This document shows positions 14,843 through 25,217 of a stretch of 33,983 nucleotides of DNA, in pieces. The stretch comes from Chloroflexota bacterium (GTDB lineage: Bacteria; Chloroflexota; Anaerolineae; Caldilineales; Caldilineaceae). Numbering within the stretch: the stretch's first letter is position 1; the number at the start of each line of letters is the position of its first letter. Under the pieces are notes generated by a model. The model made no database searches. It saw nothing but the letters and a program-made list of their open reading frames with translations, and had not been told where the DNA came from. The stretch lies in NCBI GenBank assembly GCA_026389895.1, contig JAPLGZ010000137.1, positions 1 to 33,983 on the forward strand, read 5' to 3'. The position numbers and the translations under genes are program-made.

Positions 14843-16633
14843 TTAATTCGCTGGAATAGTCCCGGCAATCCGCAAAATATCCTCGGCATATTGCCGGCGC
14901 TCCTGCGGTAGATCCTCCCAACTTTGGCCGCTATCTAAATGGCGCAACACCTTGTCGATGCCCCAATTATAGGCCACCAGCATCCATTCTACTTGGGGAT
15001 GCCCATGTTGGCTGAGGGTGGTGCGTAAATAATCCAGATAGATCGCCGCCACAAGTACATTGCTATAACTATCCATCGGATCCGAGGCCTTGACGGCTGG
15101 CGCCCATTCTTGCCAGGTGCCAGGTAAAATTTGCATCAACCCCATCGCGCCCTGTTGGCTCAACGCAACGGAGTCAAAACTGCTCTCAATATAGGCCTGG
15201 GCCGCCAACATGCGCCAGTTTAGGTCGTAGGAATGGCCGATCTCCTGAAACATCTGTTGGTAGGTCATATTATGCCGCACGGGTTGGGCCTTGGGCACGG
15301 GCTGCGGCGTCGGCACAAGCACAATCGCCGCCGGCGCGTTGGCAAAGGGAGCCGGTGTGCCTGGCCCTGTCACCTGAGCGGCCTGCACCATCGGCGCCGT
15401 TATCGTCTGGGCCGGCCCAGGATTGGCGAGGTCGCCATTGACAAATGGGGTTTGTAGCGTTTGGCCAAGCAGGGTGTTCACTGGCGGTTTACTGGCTATG
15501 GACGGGATCGGCGTGGCTGCTGGGACATTGACCACCAGGGCAATCATGGGGAGAATGGCAGGCGTCTGCACGGGCGCCGGTGGGTTGGTCTTTGTCGCTA
15601 TAAACATAGACCGCCACAACAGCAGCCCCATGATCAGCGCCAATCCCAGCCCAATGATGGTTAATAGGAAAAAACTAAAGACGGCGGTCAGTTGCCAGGG
15701 TCCAATCAAGGATGTATAGACAATTTCGGCATTGATCGTACGCGCCGGTGGGGATGTTTCCGCAGTGGCCACTTGAATCGGGAGCCTGGCGTTGCGTTTA
15801 CGGAGTGCAAAGAGCGGCAAGTTGCGTGCACTCACGTGCACCGGAATTTGCACCTTTTGCCCTGGTTGCAGCGTTAGCGTGTAGTGGCTTTGTGGCGCGT
15901 TGACTGGCCCAAACTCAATTTGCCATTGCCGCTTGGCCTTGGGCAGACCTTGCAGGCGTACATTCAATTTGATATTGCTACGATTGGTCAATGGCAGGCT
16001 CAACAGACCGCTGCGCTTGAACCAGGAAATTGCTAACAATTTGGGCTGCATTGGACCAAACCCCAGATCCGTATAAGGGGCAATGGTCAGGGTGGCGGCC
16101 AAGCGGTTGAAGCGTTCTGGATATTCGGGGGCGCGCACGACAAGCGCCAGCGGATGTTCACCCGCGCTGACCTCTGGCGCGCGCGGCGGCGCAATCTCAA
16201 TCCCTACATTGGCTCGTTCACCAGGTTGGAGTAAGATCTGGACCGGCCATACCGCTGGCGTGGGCTCATTTTGCTCAGTAATGGGCGTAAACCAATGCTC
16301 GTCAACCCAGCCCTCTAGCTGCACGGTGAAGAGCGCGGTACTGGGGCCATTGTTTAAAAGCGAACAGTGCCAGGTGACAGTGCCGCCTGCGTTGACCGTC
16401 AACTGGCGCGTATCCAGCCCGACGACGATCACGTCATCAGCATGTTCGGGGATCGCTGCACTAGGCGTGGCGGCTGGTGGTTCAACTGTTGGCCGCGCGT
16501 CTTCAACCCGTGTCGCTTCGCCGTCGATCTCGATGACTTGCCAATTGCGTAAGGCCGATGGCAGGCGATCAAGCGGCGTCGCGGTCTGTTCTGGATTCGA
16601 TAGTTCTTCTGGGGCTTCGTGGTCTTCTGACAT
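14843..16633 (-). CDS. Membrane-anchored lytic transglycosylase (SLT domain) with long N-terminal beta-rich region
   Basis: The protein has about 596 residues. The N-terminal 310 or so form a beta-rich region with two Ig/CARDB-like stretches (VNAGGTVTWHCSLLNNGPST; LNVRLQGLPKAKRQWQIEF). One transmembrane helix follows (LTAVFSFFLLTIIGLGLALI), then a Pro/Thr/Ala linker. The C-terminal SLT domain has catalytic glutamate in YIESSF, the GAMGLMQILPGTW motif and YNWG near the end. SLT domains cleave the MurNAc-GlcNAc bond. No signal peptide precedes the first part, so the topology is N-inside, C-outside, placing the Ig-like half in the cytoplasm. ATG 16633 is preferred over TTG 16669. Confidence 0.88.
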   Translation of the reverse strand: MSEDHEAPEELSNPEQTATPLDRLPSALRNWQVIEIDGEATRVEDARPTVEPPAATPSAAIPEHADDVIVVGLDTRQLTVNAGGTVTWHCSLLNNGPSTALFTVQLEGWVDEHWFTPITEQNEPTPAVWPVQILLQPGERANVGIEIAPPRAPEVSAGEHPLALVVRAPEYPERFNRLAATLTIAPYTDLGFGPMQPKLLAISWFKRSGLLSLPLTNRSNIKLNVRLQGLPKAKRQWQIEFGPVNAPQSHYTLTLQPGQKVQIPVHVSARNLPLFALRKRNARLPIQVATAETSPPARTINAEIVYTSLIGPWQLTAVFSFFLLTIIGLGLALIMGLLLWRSMFIATKTNPPAPVQTPAILPMIALVVNVPAATPIPSIASKPPVNTLLGQTLQTPFVNGDLANPGPAQTITAPMVQAAQVTGPGTPAPFANAPAAIVLVPTPQPVPKAQPVRHNMTYQQMFQEIGHSYDLNWRMLAAQAYIESSFDSVALSQQGAMGLMQILPGTWQEWAPAVKASDPMDSYSNVLVAAIYLDYLRTTLSQHGHPQVEWMLVAYNWGIDKVLRHLDSGQSWEDLPQERRQYAEDILRIAGTIPAN

Positions 16634-16968
16634 GCGCGTAAGTATCAGTTTTTTGCAGAATGCTGTCAAGTTGCGATAACTTTACTGGGTCACCAATCCT
16701 ATCGGCAATTCTACTGGGATATGCTCCAAGTGTAAACCTACTCACAGACTTAGTTGATCATGTGGCGTTTATGTTATCAGTGGCGCTTAATGACCCTGTC
16801 ACCAGGGATCTAAGATCGACTATGCTGTTTCAGTCTTGCCATAATTTTGCTTGACGCAATCAGCAAGCTAGACTAGAGGGGAACTTACACCCTAAAAGTA
16901 ACATTATATAGAACAACTTTACTTAAAGGCTCGTGTAAGGTCAAGTAGTCGTTGCTTGAAATTTGTTG

Positions 16969-17022
16969 ATCACTTATTGTATGAATCACTTATTATGCAG
17001 AATTCAAATCGTGCTCTATAAT
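16969..17022 (+). promoter_or_regulatory. topA promoter with a tandem 10-bp repeat
   Basis: A consensus TATAAT lies at 17017-17022; the -35 (TATGCA, 16994-16999, 17-nt spacer) is weak. ATCACTTATT occurs twice (16969-16978 and 16985-16994) immediately upstream, 16 nt apart and touching the -35, as an activator or repressor site might. Transcription would start about 10 nt before the first possible start (17040). Confidence 0.5.
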
Positions 17023-17066
17023 GAGCCCCCGCTTCGGACATGGTAGGATTTTTATCAGAAATTATT

Positions 17067-19826
17067 ATGACAAAACTTGTAATTGTTGAATCACCGACTA
17101 AAGCTAAGACTATTCGCGGCTACTTACCCAAGGATTATCACGTCGAGGCCAGCATGGGCCACGTGCGTGATCTGCCGGCCTCGGCGGCCGAAGTGCCGGA
17201 AGCCTATAAAGGCGAACCCTGGTCGCGCCTTGGGGTCAATGTAGAAAAAGAGTTTGACCCGCTCTACGTAGTGCCGAGCACCAAGCGCAAAGTGGTTACT
17301 GAGTTGCGCCGGTTGCTCAAAGATGCCGACGAATTAATCCTGGCGACCGACGAAGATCGCGAAGGCGAGAGCATCGGTTGGCATCTCTTTGAAGTGCTCC
17401 AACCCAAAGTGCCGGTGCGGCGCATGGTCTTCCATGAAATCACGCGTGAGGCGATCCAGAAGGCCCTGAACGAGACGCGCTCGATTGATCAAGACCTGGT
17501 GCATGCCCAAGAGACGCGGCGCATTCTCGACCGCCTGGTCGGCTATACGGTGTCACCCTTGCTCTGGAAAAAGATCGCCCGTGGCCTTTCTGCAGGGCGC
17601 GTACAGAGTGTCTCCGTCCGCTTATTGGTGTTGCGCGAACGAGAGCGGCGGGCTTTTCGTTCGGGTGCGTATTGGGATCTGAAAGCCTTTCTGAACAAAC
17701 GGCCCGATAAGCCCGAACATCGTTTCGAGGCGCAACTAATTTCTGTGGGTGGCGTGCGTGTGGCCAGCGGGCGTGACTTTGATGAGAATACGGGCAAAGT
17801 CGCCGATGCGAAAAGCGTATTGCTGCTGGATCAGAAACAGACCGAGACCCTGCGCGAACGTCTGCTCAAAGGGCTTTGGCGGGTGACCGATCTCGAAGAA
17901 AAAGAGGCGACGCGCGCCCCCGCGCCCCCGTTTACCACGAGCACCTTGCAGCAAGAGGCCAATCGCAAATTGGGCATGGGCGCCAAAGAGACCATGCGTA
18001 TTGCGCAGAAGCTCTATGAAGAGGGCCATATTACCTACATGCGGACGGACTCTGTAAACTTGAGCGATCAGGCCGTGAATGCGGCCCGGCGCCGCGTCAC
18101 CGAACTGTATGGCCAACAATATCTGAGCGATAAGCCGCGCCGTTACTCGACTAAAACCAAGAACGCCCAAGAAGCCCACGAGGCGATTCGCCCCGCCGGG
18201 GATCAGATGGCGCCCGCCGATGCGCTGCCCATTGCGGGTGAAGAGCGTCGCCTGTATGATCTGATCTGGAAGCGCACCGTGGCGACACAGATGGCGAATG
18301 CCCGTCTGAAATTTACGACGGCCACGATTGCGGTGGAAGATGCTGTGTTTCGGGCCAGTGGGCGCACCGTGTTGTTCCCCGGCTTTTTTCGCGCCTATGT
18401 CGAAGGGTCGGATGATCCAGAGGCCGCGCTAGAGAGTCAGGATGCGCCGTTGCCCCCGTTAGTGGTCGATGAAGTGGTCGATTGTCGGGATCTGGAAGCC
18501 CAAGGTCACGAAACAAAGCCGCCTGCGCGTTATACCGAAGCAACCCTGGTCAAAGCGTTGGAAGCCGAAGGCATTGGTCGCCCCAGCACCTATGCCACGA
18601 TTATTGACACAATTCAACAACGTGGTTATGTCTTCAAGCAGCGCAAAGAACTTGTGCCCACGTTTACGGCTTTTGCGGTCACCCAGTTGATGGAAGATCA
18701 CTTTCATGATCTGGTCGATTTGGGCTTCACGGCTAACATGGAGCAGCAGCTGGATGATATTGCCACAGGGGAGACCGACTGGCTTGCCTATTTGCGGCAC
18801 TTCTATTTGGGGGCTGGCGGATTGGAGAGCCAGGTGAAAGCCAAAGAGGCGAATATTGATGCGCGCGCCGCCAGCGGGGTTGGGCTCGAAGATCTCTCGG
18901 CGGAGGTGCGCATTGGTCAATTTGGTCCCTTTATCTCCAAAGAAGTAAATGGCGAGCGGCTAACCGCCGGTTTACCGCCAGATTTGCCACCGGCGGACCT
19001 CTCTGAAGAGATGGTGACGCAACTTCTGAGCCAGAAGCTCGATGGTCCCAAGATCATCGGTGAAGATCCGTCAACCAAGCTTTCCGTGTTGCTTAAGGTG
19101 GGTCCCTATGGCCCCTATGTCCAACTGGGCGATGAGGAGCAAAACGGCAAAACCAAACCCAAGCGCGCCAGCTTGCTCAAAGGTATGGAGGCGGGCCATG
19201 TCGATCTAGATTTGGCCTTAAAATTGCTAAACTTGCCGCGCACCTTGGGTGAACATCCCGAGACTGGCAAAGAAGTGAAGGCTGGCGTGGGGCGTTTTGG
19301 TCCCTATGTGGTGCACGATGGCACCTTTGTCAGTTTGAAAGCCGACAATGTGCTGGAGATTGAACTGGAGCGTGCGTTAGAAGTCCTGGCCGGCGCGGCT
19401 GACCGCAAAGGCAAGCGCGGCGAGAATTCTGGCGGCAGCAAAAGCGTGCTCAAAGCTTTGGGTGATCATCCTAATGGTGGGCCAGTGCAGGTGTTGAGTG
19501 GTCGCTATGGACCCTATGTGAGCTACCAAAAGATTAATGCCACCTTACCCAAAGAAGTAAAACCCGAAGATGTAACAATGGTGCAGGCCTTGGAGTGGAT
19601 CGCGGAAAAGGCTGGCAAGCAACCGACGGGTAAACCAACCGCCAGTCGCAAAAAAGTGACAAACGCTACAACTGACGACGCTGTGAAGCCCGCTGCGCCG
19701 AAGAAACCGGCGGCAACGCGCAAAGCAGTCACAACCAAGAAAGCCGTGGCAACGAAAGCACCCACCAAGAAGCCAGTCGCCAAAAAGAAGCCTGCCAGCA
19801 CAGTCAAACACCAAAATCGTCGCTAA
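17067..19826 (+). CDS. topA: DNA topoisomerase I (type IA)
   Basis: This 919-residue enzyme relaxes negative supercoils by single-strand passage. The TOPRIM domain shows [13 protein letters not shown] with the catalytic Glu and ATDEDREGE around residues 93-101. The active-site tyrosine is in HITYMRTDS at about residue 314. LSAGRVQS and [13 protein letters not shown] complete the core. The C-terminus carries repeated 'Gx[26 protein letters not shown]' topoisomerase C-terminal repeats instead of cysteine zinc fingers, then a Lys/Ala/Thr-rich basic tail of about 65 residues likely to bind DNA. ATG 17067 gives the standard MTKLVIVES start; ATG 17040 adds 9 residues. Neither has a clear Shine-Dalgarno. 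Confidence 0.97.
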   Translation: MTKLVIVESPTKAKTIRGYLPKDYHVEASMGHVRDLPASAAEVPEAYKGEPWSRLGVNVEKEFDPLYVVPSTKRKVVTELRRLLKDADELILATDEDREGESIGWHLFEVLQPKVPVRRMVFHEITREAIQKALNETRSIDQDLVHAQETRRILDRLVGYTVSPLLWKKIARGLSAGRVQSVSVRLLVLRERERRAFRSGAYWDLKAFLNKRPDKPEHRFEAQLISVGGVRVASGRDFDENTGKVADAKSVLLLDQKQTETLRERLLKGLWRVTDLEEKEATRAPAPPFTTSTLQQEANRKLGMGAKETMRIAQKLYEEGHITYMRTDSVNLSDQAVNAARRRVTELYGQQYLSDKPRRYSTKTKNAQEAHEAIRPAGDQMAPADALPIAGEERRLYDLIWKRTVATQMANARLKFTTATIAVEDAVFRASGRTVLFPGFFRAYVEGSDDPEAALESQDAPLPPLVVDEVVDCRDLEAQGHETKPPARYTEATLVKALEAEGIGRPSTYATIIDTIQQRGYVFKQRKELVPTFTAFAVTQLMEDHFHDLVDLGFTANMEQQLDDIATGETDWLAYLRHFYLGAGGLESQVKAKEANIDARAASGVGLEDLSAEVRIGQFGPFISKEVNGERLTAGLPPDLPPADLSEEMVTQLLSQKLDGPKIIGEDPSTKLSVLLKVGPYGPYVQLGDEEQNGKTKPKRASLLKGMEAGHVDLDLALKLLNLPRTLGEHPETGKEVKAGVGRFGPYVVHDGTFVSLKADNVLEIELERALEVLAGAADRKGKRGENSGGSKSVLKALGDHPNGGPVQVLSGRYGPYVSYQKINATLPKEVKPEDVTMVQALEWIAEKAGKQPTGKPTASRKKVTNATTDDAVKPAAPKKPAATRKAVTTKKAVATKAPTKKPVAKKKPASTVKHQNRR

Positions 19827-19831
19827 GCAAT

Positions 19832-19976
19832 AAAACGCCTCACCCCCACCCCTCTCCTGAATCAAACGGCAGAGTTCAGGAGAGGGGAGCAAAACAAAGG
19901 CAGATCTCCCCTTCTGAAACAGCCCTGCTGTTCAGGAGAGGGAGACGCCCAGCGGCGTAGGGGGTGAGGCGTTTTT
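19832..19976 (+). repeat. Branched inverted-repeat terminator after topA
   Basis: Outer arms 19832-19847 and 19960-19975 are perfect 16-bp complements ending in TTTTT. Inside lie a second perfect 13-bp hairpin (19849-19861 with 19875-19887) and a third imperfect one (about 19905-19943). The RNA would form a three-way junction. The CCTCACCCCCA...CTCTCCTGA wording is typical of dispersed intergenic repeats, so this may be a repeat family copy acting as terminator. Confidence 0.7.
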
Positions 19977-19994
19977 ATCGTATGCCTAGTAATC

Positions 19995-20024
19995 AAAAGG
20001 CGCTCCACTGCTGGAACGCCTTTT
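19995..20024. terminator. Bidirectional terminator between topA and the HNH gene
   Basis: The stem AAAAGGCG/CGCCTTTT extends into a TCCA/TGGA helix with one mismatch and overlaps the HNH stop codon. T-runs occur on both strands, so it can end both convergent transcripts. Confidence 0.75.
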
Positions 20025-20544
20025 ATATTTCTAAATAAATTTTCCATGCCTTGGGGACTTCACCCGACGCCACCAGATAATCCACGCGCGGCGTTTTGGG
20101 CTCCCAGTGCATCGTCATCCCTGCTTCGTGCGGCGTGCGATCCCGTTTGCGTTGGTTGCACGTTGGGCAGGCGCAGACCGTGTTGCCCCAACTGTTGCGT
20201 CCCCCGCGCGAGCGCGGGATCACATGATCGATTGTAAAATCACTTTTGGTCAACAGTTTCCCCGAACGGGGTTCACCAGCGCGTATATTGCAATAGACGC
20301 AGGTGTAGAGATCGCGCTGCAAGACCCCGCGGCGGCTCCAACGGACACCGCGCCTGGGTGCTTGTACGTAGCGGCGCAAACGGATCACAGTGGGAATTGA
20401 GATTGTACTGGTGATTCCCGGTACGTTTACCGTCTCGTCTGTTGCCGCGTCTACACCGCCGCGCAAGAGCAAAGACATGGCACGCCGCTGAGGGATGACA
20501 GCGAGCGGTTCATAAGTGGCATTTAAAAGCAGGACAACAACCAT
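20023..20544 (-). CDS. HNH endonuclease
   Basis: This 173-residue protein has GGAG 6 nt before ATG 20544. After an N-terminal strand-rich part (VVVLLLNATYEPLAVIPQRR), the C-terminal half holds the HNH/zinc fold: CVYC, then FTIDHVIPRSRGG with the metal-binding D-H pair, the central Asn (NSWGNTVCAC) and CPTCNQRKRDRTP. The two CxxC pairs bind structural zinc. This type is common as a stand-alone gene in many bacteria and probably cleaves DNA non-specifically or at nicks/junctions; its physiological role is not settled. No restriction-modification partner is adjacent. Confidence 0.9.
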   Translation of the reverse strand: MVVVLLLNATYEPLAVIPQRRAMSLLLRGGVDAATDETVNVPGITSTISIPTVIRLRRYVQAPRRGVRWSRRGVLQRDLYTCVYCNIRAGEPRSGKLLTKSDFTIDHVIPRSRGGRNSWGNTVCACPTCNQRKRDRTPHEAGMTMHWEPKTPRVDYLVASGEVPKAWKIYLEI

Positions 20545-20556
20545 CGGATACTCCAC

Positions 20557-20972
20557 TGCAAGTCTACTCTAGAGTAACAATTACCCTACTTCCGTAATCC
20601 GCCGTGCAGAAAGCTACGATTGCCTTTGTAGTATGCATCAGGACTTTGTACAAGCCCAAAATCGTACAGGGCTCGCACCATGATACAGTATTATCTTTAA
20701 AATAAGATTAAACCTTATGCCGATTTGTTATCAACCCCTACGCTGCCAAAGCTCGGCTTTTCATACTGCCATGAGAATAGATGCGTTTTATGCTGTGGAT
20801 TTACGCTGTGGGTTATCGGCATAAGGGATGAAAATCATGCGTCGTTGCCGAGTGGCGACAGGTGCGGAAAGCCAACCCTTGCCTTATAAAGTGGTGGCTT
20901 CGACGGCACTTTTTTAGGCTGTTTGCCAGTGAATTGTTCTCTGTACAGGATGGATTTTTAAGCCATTCAGAC
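20557..20972. other. Gene-free gap with a 12-bp inverted repeat
   Basis: No supported gene. CCTTATGCCGAT (20713-20724) and its exact complement (20815-20826) enclose about 90 nt, and further partial complementarity (ATCAACCCCTACGCTG region with TTACGCTGTGGGTTAT) continues inward. It could be a structured RNA or a small decayed element. Confidence 0.4.
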
Positions 20973-21008
20973 TTCACAAATTTCGCTTTTTGTAGTACAA
21001 TTGTGCTA
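20973..21008 (+). promoter_or_regulatory. Promoter of the 21148 membrane-protein gene
   Basis: TTCACA (20973-20978), a 17-nt spacer and TACAAT (20996-21001) form a good sigma-70 promoter. The -10 is embedded in a near-palindrome TAGTACAATTGTGCTA (20993-21008), a possible operator. Confidence 0.6.
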
Positions 21009-21030
21009 CTAAACTGGTCTAGAAGAAAGA

Positions 21031-21070
21031 ATATCAACAGTTTGGTTGCAAGCTGTAACCAAATTGATAT
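21031..21070 (+). promoter_or_regulatory. Leader hairpin upstream of 21148
   Basis: ATATCAA and TTTGGTT (21031-21047, 3-nt bulge between) pair with AACCAAA and TTGATAT (21057-21070) around a 9-nt loop. It would form in the 5' leader of the membrane-protein mRNA. Confidence 0.45.
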
Positions 21071-21147
21071 TGCCCGCTTTCAGTTCATGGGCCACCGAAT
21101 CTGGATCCTTGCAGAGGATTTCTATAAAGGCATAAAGGTAACCGCGC

Positions 21148-22104
21148 GTGGGTGTGATTGACAGTTTGTCCGCTGGCTATCGTTATTTGGGCTGGCGTTT
21201 ATATTTGTTGGTGATTCCGGTCCTTTTGGATCTCTTGTTATGGTTTACGCCACGGCTGAGTGTGGCCCCCTTGTTTGAACAAGCGGCCCGTTTGTATGCT
21301 GATCCTGTTTTGACGAAAGGAATGCCGAGTGATGTGATTGACCTGATCCAACAAGGGTTAATGCGTACCGGTCAGGGCTCTAACCTGTTGGAGGTGCTCG
21401 TTAGCAGTTCGCTGTTGCATATGCCAAGTTTGCTTGTCATGCTGGGACCCTTGTCGGGTGCGGTCATTCGCAATGTTGCCGAGCCGATGACGGCGATTGG
21501 TCTTTCTCTGCTGTTTGGTCTGCTTGGCTTGTTGATCGGTGTGATCTTCATCGACTTGTTGGCGCAACGCCTGCCGATCGGTGCCGCGCCTAAGCCGGTC
21601 GCCATTGGCGATTTTATCTGGGCAGTGCTGCGCCATTGGTTCAAACTGGTGCTTTTTGTGCTCCTAAGTGTTTTATGTGTGATTGGGCTCTCGATTCCCA
21701 TCAGCATCAGTGCGACTTTACTCATGCTGGTTAGCCCGGCGCTAGGTGTCTTTATGCTGGTGAGCGTGACGGGGCTGCTCTTTGTCCTCTATTTTTATAT
21801 GTATTTTGTTCCGGCTGGGCTGATTATGGACAATTTGGGCCTGCGCGCCGCGATTGTCCAGAGCTTTCGCCTAGTGCGGGCAAATTTCTGGTCAACGATT
21901 GGTTTCTTTTTGGTGACTTACCTGATCAATATTGGGTTTGTCCTCATTTTTGATCGCTTGGCGATCTATCAACCGTTTGGGACCTTAGCGGCCATCCTGG
22001 CGAATGCTTACATCGGCACAGGCATGGCGCTTGCACTCTTGATCTTTTATCGTACAAAGCTGTTGCGTGCATCGGGCGAACTCGTTGCTGGCGGGCAAAT
22101 ATAA
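21148..22104 (+). CDS. Polytopic membrane protein, unknown
   Basis: This 318-residue protein starts at GTG 21148 (AAAGG 9 nt upstream). About six hydrophobic segments are visible, for example LYLLVIPVLLDLLLWF near the N-terminus, LLFGLLGLLIGVIFIDLL, LVLFVLLSVLCVIGLSI, LLMLVSPALGVFMLV and STIGFFLVTYLINIGFVLIF. A glycerophosphoryl-diester/DUF-type membrane pattern (LGLRAAIVQSFRLVRANFW, resembling the 'aIkkSwrLvrgnfw' motif of several DUF families) lies before the last helices. It is cytoplasmic-membrane located with no recognised function. It is 125 nt upstream of gyrB on the same strand but has its own promoter. Confidence 0.75.
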   Translation: MGVIDSLSAGYRYLGWRLYLLVIPVLLDLLLWFTPRLSVAPLFEQAARLYADPVLTKGMPSDVIDLIQQGLMRTGQGSNLLEVLVSSSLLHMPSLLVMLGPLSGAVIRNVAEPMTAIGLSLLFGLLGLLIGVIFIDLLAQRLPIGAAPKPVAIGDFIWAVLRHWFKLVLFVLLSVLCVIGLSIPISISATLLMLVSPALGVFMLVSVTGLLFVLYFYMYFVPAGLIMDNLGLRAAIVQSFRLVRANFWSTIGFFLVTYLINIGFVLIFDRLAIYQPFGTLAAILANAYIGTGMALALLIFYRTKLLRASGELVAGGQI

Positions 22105-22181
22105 CGCTTCCCCTATTAGAGGAGTAGGAGCCTCTTTAGGGCGCGGGTGGGCTTTCAGGCTAATTGTGTAATGTGCCTTTC

Positions 22182-24170
<1,989 letters not shown>

Positions 24171-24220
24171 TCGTTGATGGTGGGGGCGTCCCAGATTGTT
24201 CGCGGGAATAAATTCCGCGG

Positions 24221-24258
24221 CTGACAACAGCAAGTCGCCTCGGGCTTGCTGTTGTCAG
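24221..24258 (+). terminator. Hairpin after gyrB
   Basis: A perfect 14-bp stem (24221-24234 with 24245-24258) with a 10-nt loop lies 50 nt past the gyrB stop. It lacks a T-run; the stronger terminator at 24323 probably does the main work. Confidence 0.45.
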
Positions 24259-24322
24259 GAGGCATAGTCCATTTGTCCTGAATCTGCGATGCACCCGTTG
24301 ATAGTAGAATTTGCTACATGAT

Positions 24323-24364
24323 AAAAAGAGCGGTCAGGAAATTTGCTTCCTGACCGCTCTTTTT
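24323..24364. terminator. Strong bidirectional terminator
   Basis: A perfect 18-bp stem (24323-24340 with 24347-24364, 6-nt loop) has an A-run on the left and a T-run on the right. It ends gyrB transcription and insulates the toxin-antitoxin pair. Confidence 0.85.
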
Positions 24365-24505
24365 ATTCATCCTTTAATCCACTATAAAGTAAGTCAAACC
24401 GTAGGGGCATGCGGTTGGCGGCGCACCCAACTATGGGAATTCACTAATTGCCTTCGCCGCCGATTGCGTGCCCGCTGCGCGACCCATCCAATCAAAATCG
24501 ATGTG

Positions 24506-24539
24506 TTGACAAATCAGATGTAACCATGTTATCATAACA
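24506..24539 (+). promoter_or_regulatory. Promoter and autoregulatory operator of the Phd/RelE pair
   Basis: Consensus TTGACA (24506-24511) is followed, 18 nt later, by TATCAT (24530-24535). The perfect dyad TGTTAT-C-ATAACA (24527-24539) covers the -10, where an antitoxin dimer would block polymerase. Confidence 0.7.
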
Positions 24540-24580
24540 GCAAATATTGTAAGATAAATGCCGTTAATTAAGGAGTTTCT

Positions 24581-24868
24581 ATGTATAAAGCAATGCCCAC
24601 TATGCCTGTGAGCGACTTACGTACTCACCAAGCTGCTATCTTGACAAAGCTGCATGAAACACCGATTCTACTCACGCAGCATGGTCATGGAGCAGGCGTT
24701 CTTGTTCATCCTGACCTATGGAACGAAATGGTTGAATTACTTGCCGACTACGATGATATTTTGGTGGCTCGGGAACGCCGGCAAGAAGCCATCGCCGACC
24801 CAGATATGATGCGTCCGATTACTGACCTGCGTGCTAGCCTGCAAGCAGATGGGCTGCTAGATGACTGA
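24581..24868 (+). CDS. Phd/YefM-type antitoxin
   Basis: This 95-residue protein has AAGGAG 5 nt before the ATG. The N-terminus has the Phd/YefM beta-alpha DNA-binding fold (MPVSDLRTHQAAILTKL, then TPILLTQHGHGAGVLVHPD). The C-terminal tail, which in the family folds on the toxin, is acidic and helical (ERRQEAIADPDMM...). It overlaps the downstream toxin by 8 nt, so translation is coupled. The dyad over the promoter -10 is its likely binding site. Confidence 0.88.
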   Translation: MYKAMPTMPVSDLRTHQAAILTKLHETPILLTQHGHGAGVLVHPDLWNEMVELLADYDDILVARERRQEAIADPDMMRPITDLRASLQADGLLDD

Positions 24869-25133
24869 GGCAACGCCCTGGACCGTTATTTACCACCGGG
24901 ATCTGGAAAAAGAAATTCGCTTGCTGCCTAAGCCTTATATCCGTCGTATCTTGGAAATGATTGAAGGTTTAGCTCAAGACCCTCGACGCCACGGTAGTGA
25001 AAAACTGGACGGCCACGATCTATGGAAAGTGCGGGTGGGACTCTATCGAATTATTTATCACATTGATGACCATCAACATATCGTTAGCACTTATCGGATC
25101 GGGCATCGGAAAGATGTCTATCGCAATTTGTGA
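24861..25133 (+). CDS. RelE/ParE-family toxin
   Basis: This 90-residue protein has the RelE fold pattern: WTVIYHRDLEKEIRLLPKPY, then HGSEKLDGHDLWKVRVGLYR, IIYHIDD and YRIGHRKDVYRNL. The 'LxGxxlwkvRvGxyRiiY' block and basic C-terminal HRKDVYR are those of ribosome-dependent mRNA interferases of the RelE/YoeB side rather than ParE, but the target is an inference. It starts 8 nt before the antitoxin stop and is ended by a 30-bp hairpin 9 nt after its own stop. Confidence 0.9.
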   Translation: MTEATPWTVIYHRDLEKEIRLLPKPYIRRILEMIEGLAQDPRRHGSEKLDGHDLWKVRVGLYRIIYHIDDHQHIVSTYRIGHRKDVYRNL

Positions 25134-25142
25134 AGTATCAAA

Positions 25143-25208
25143 AATTAGTGAAAAACAAAGAGCGGCCAAGGCTTACATGCCTTGGCCGCTCTTTGTTTTT
25201 CACTAATT
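25143..25208. terminator. Thirty-base-pair perfect inverted-repeat terminator
   Basis: Arms 25143-25172 and 25179-25208 are exact complements with a 6-nt loop. The GC core (AGCGGCCAAGGC) is flanked by A- and T-runs on the two sides, so it ends both the toxin-antitoxin operon and the convergent exporter gene. Confidence 0.9.
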
Positions 25209-25217
25209 AACGGAAAT

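Noticed and set aside
14530-14889. 119-codon minus-strand frame between the transglycosylase and the GyrA-CTD gene
   Set aside because: No ribosome site, Ser/Cys-rich random composition, and it overlaps the end of the transglycosylase gene in another frame.
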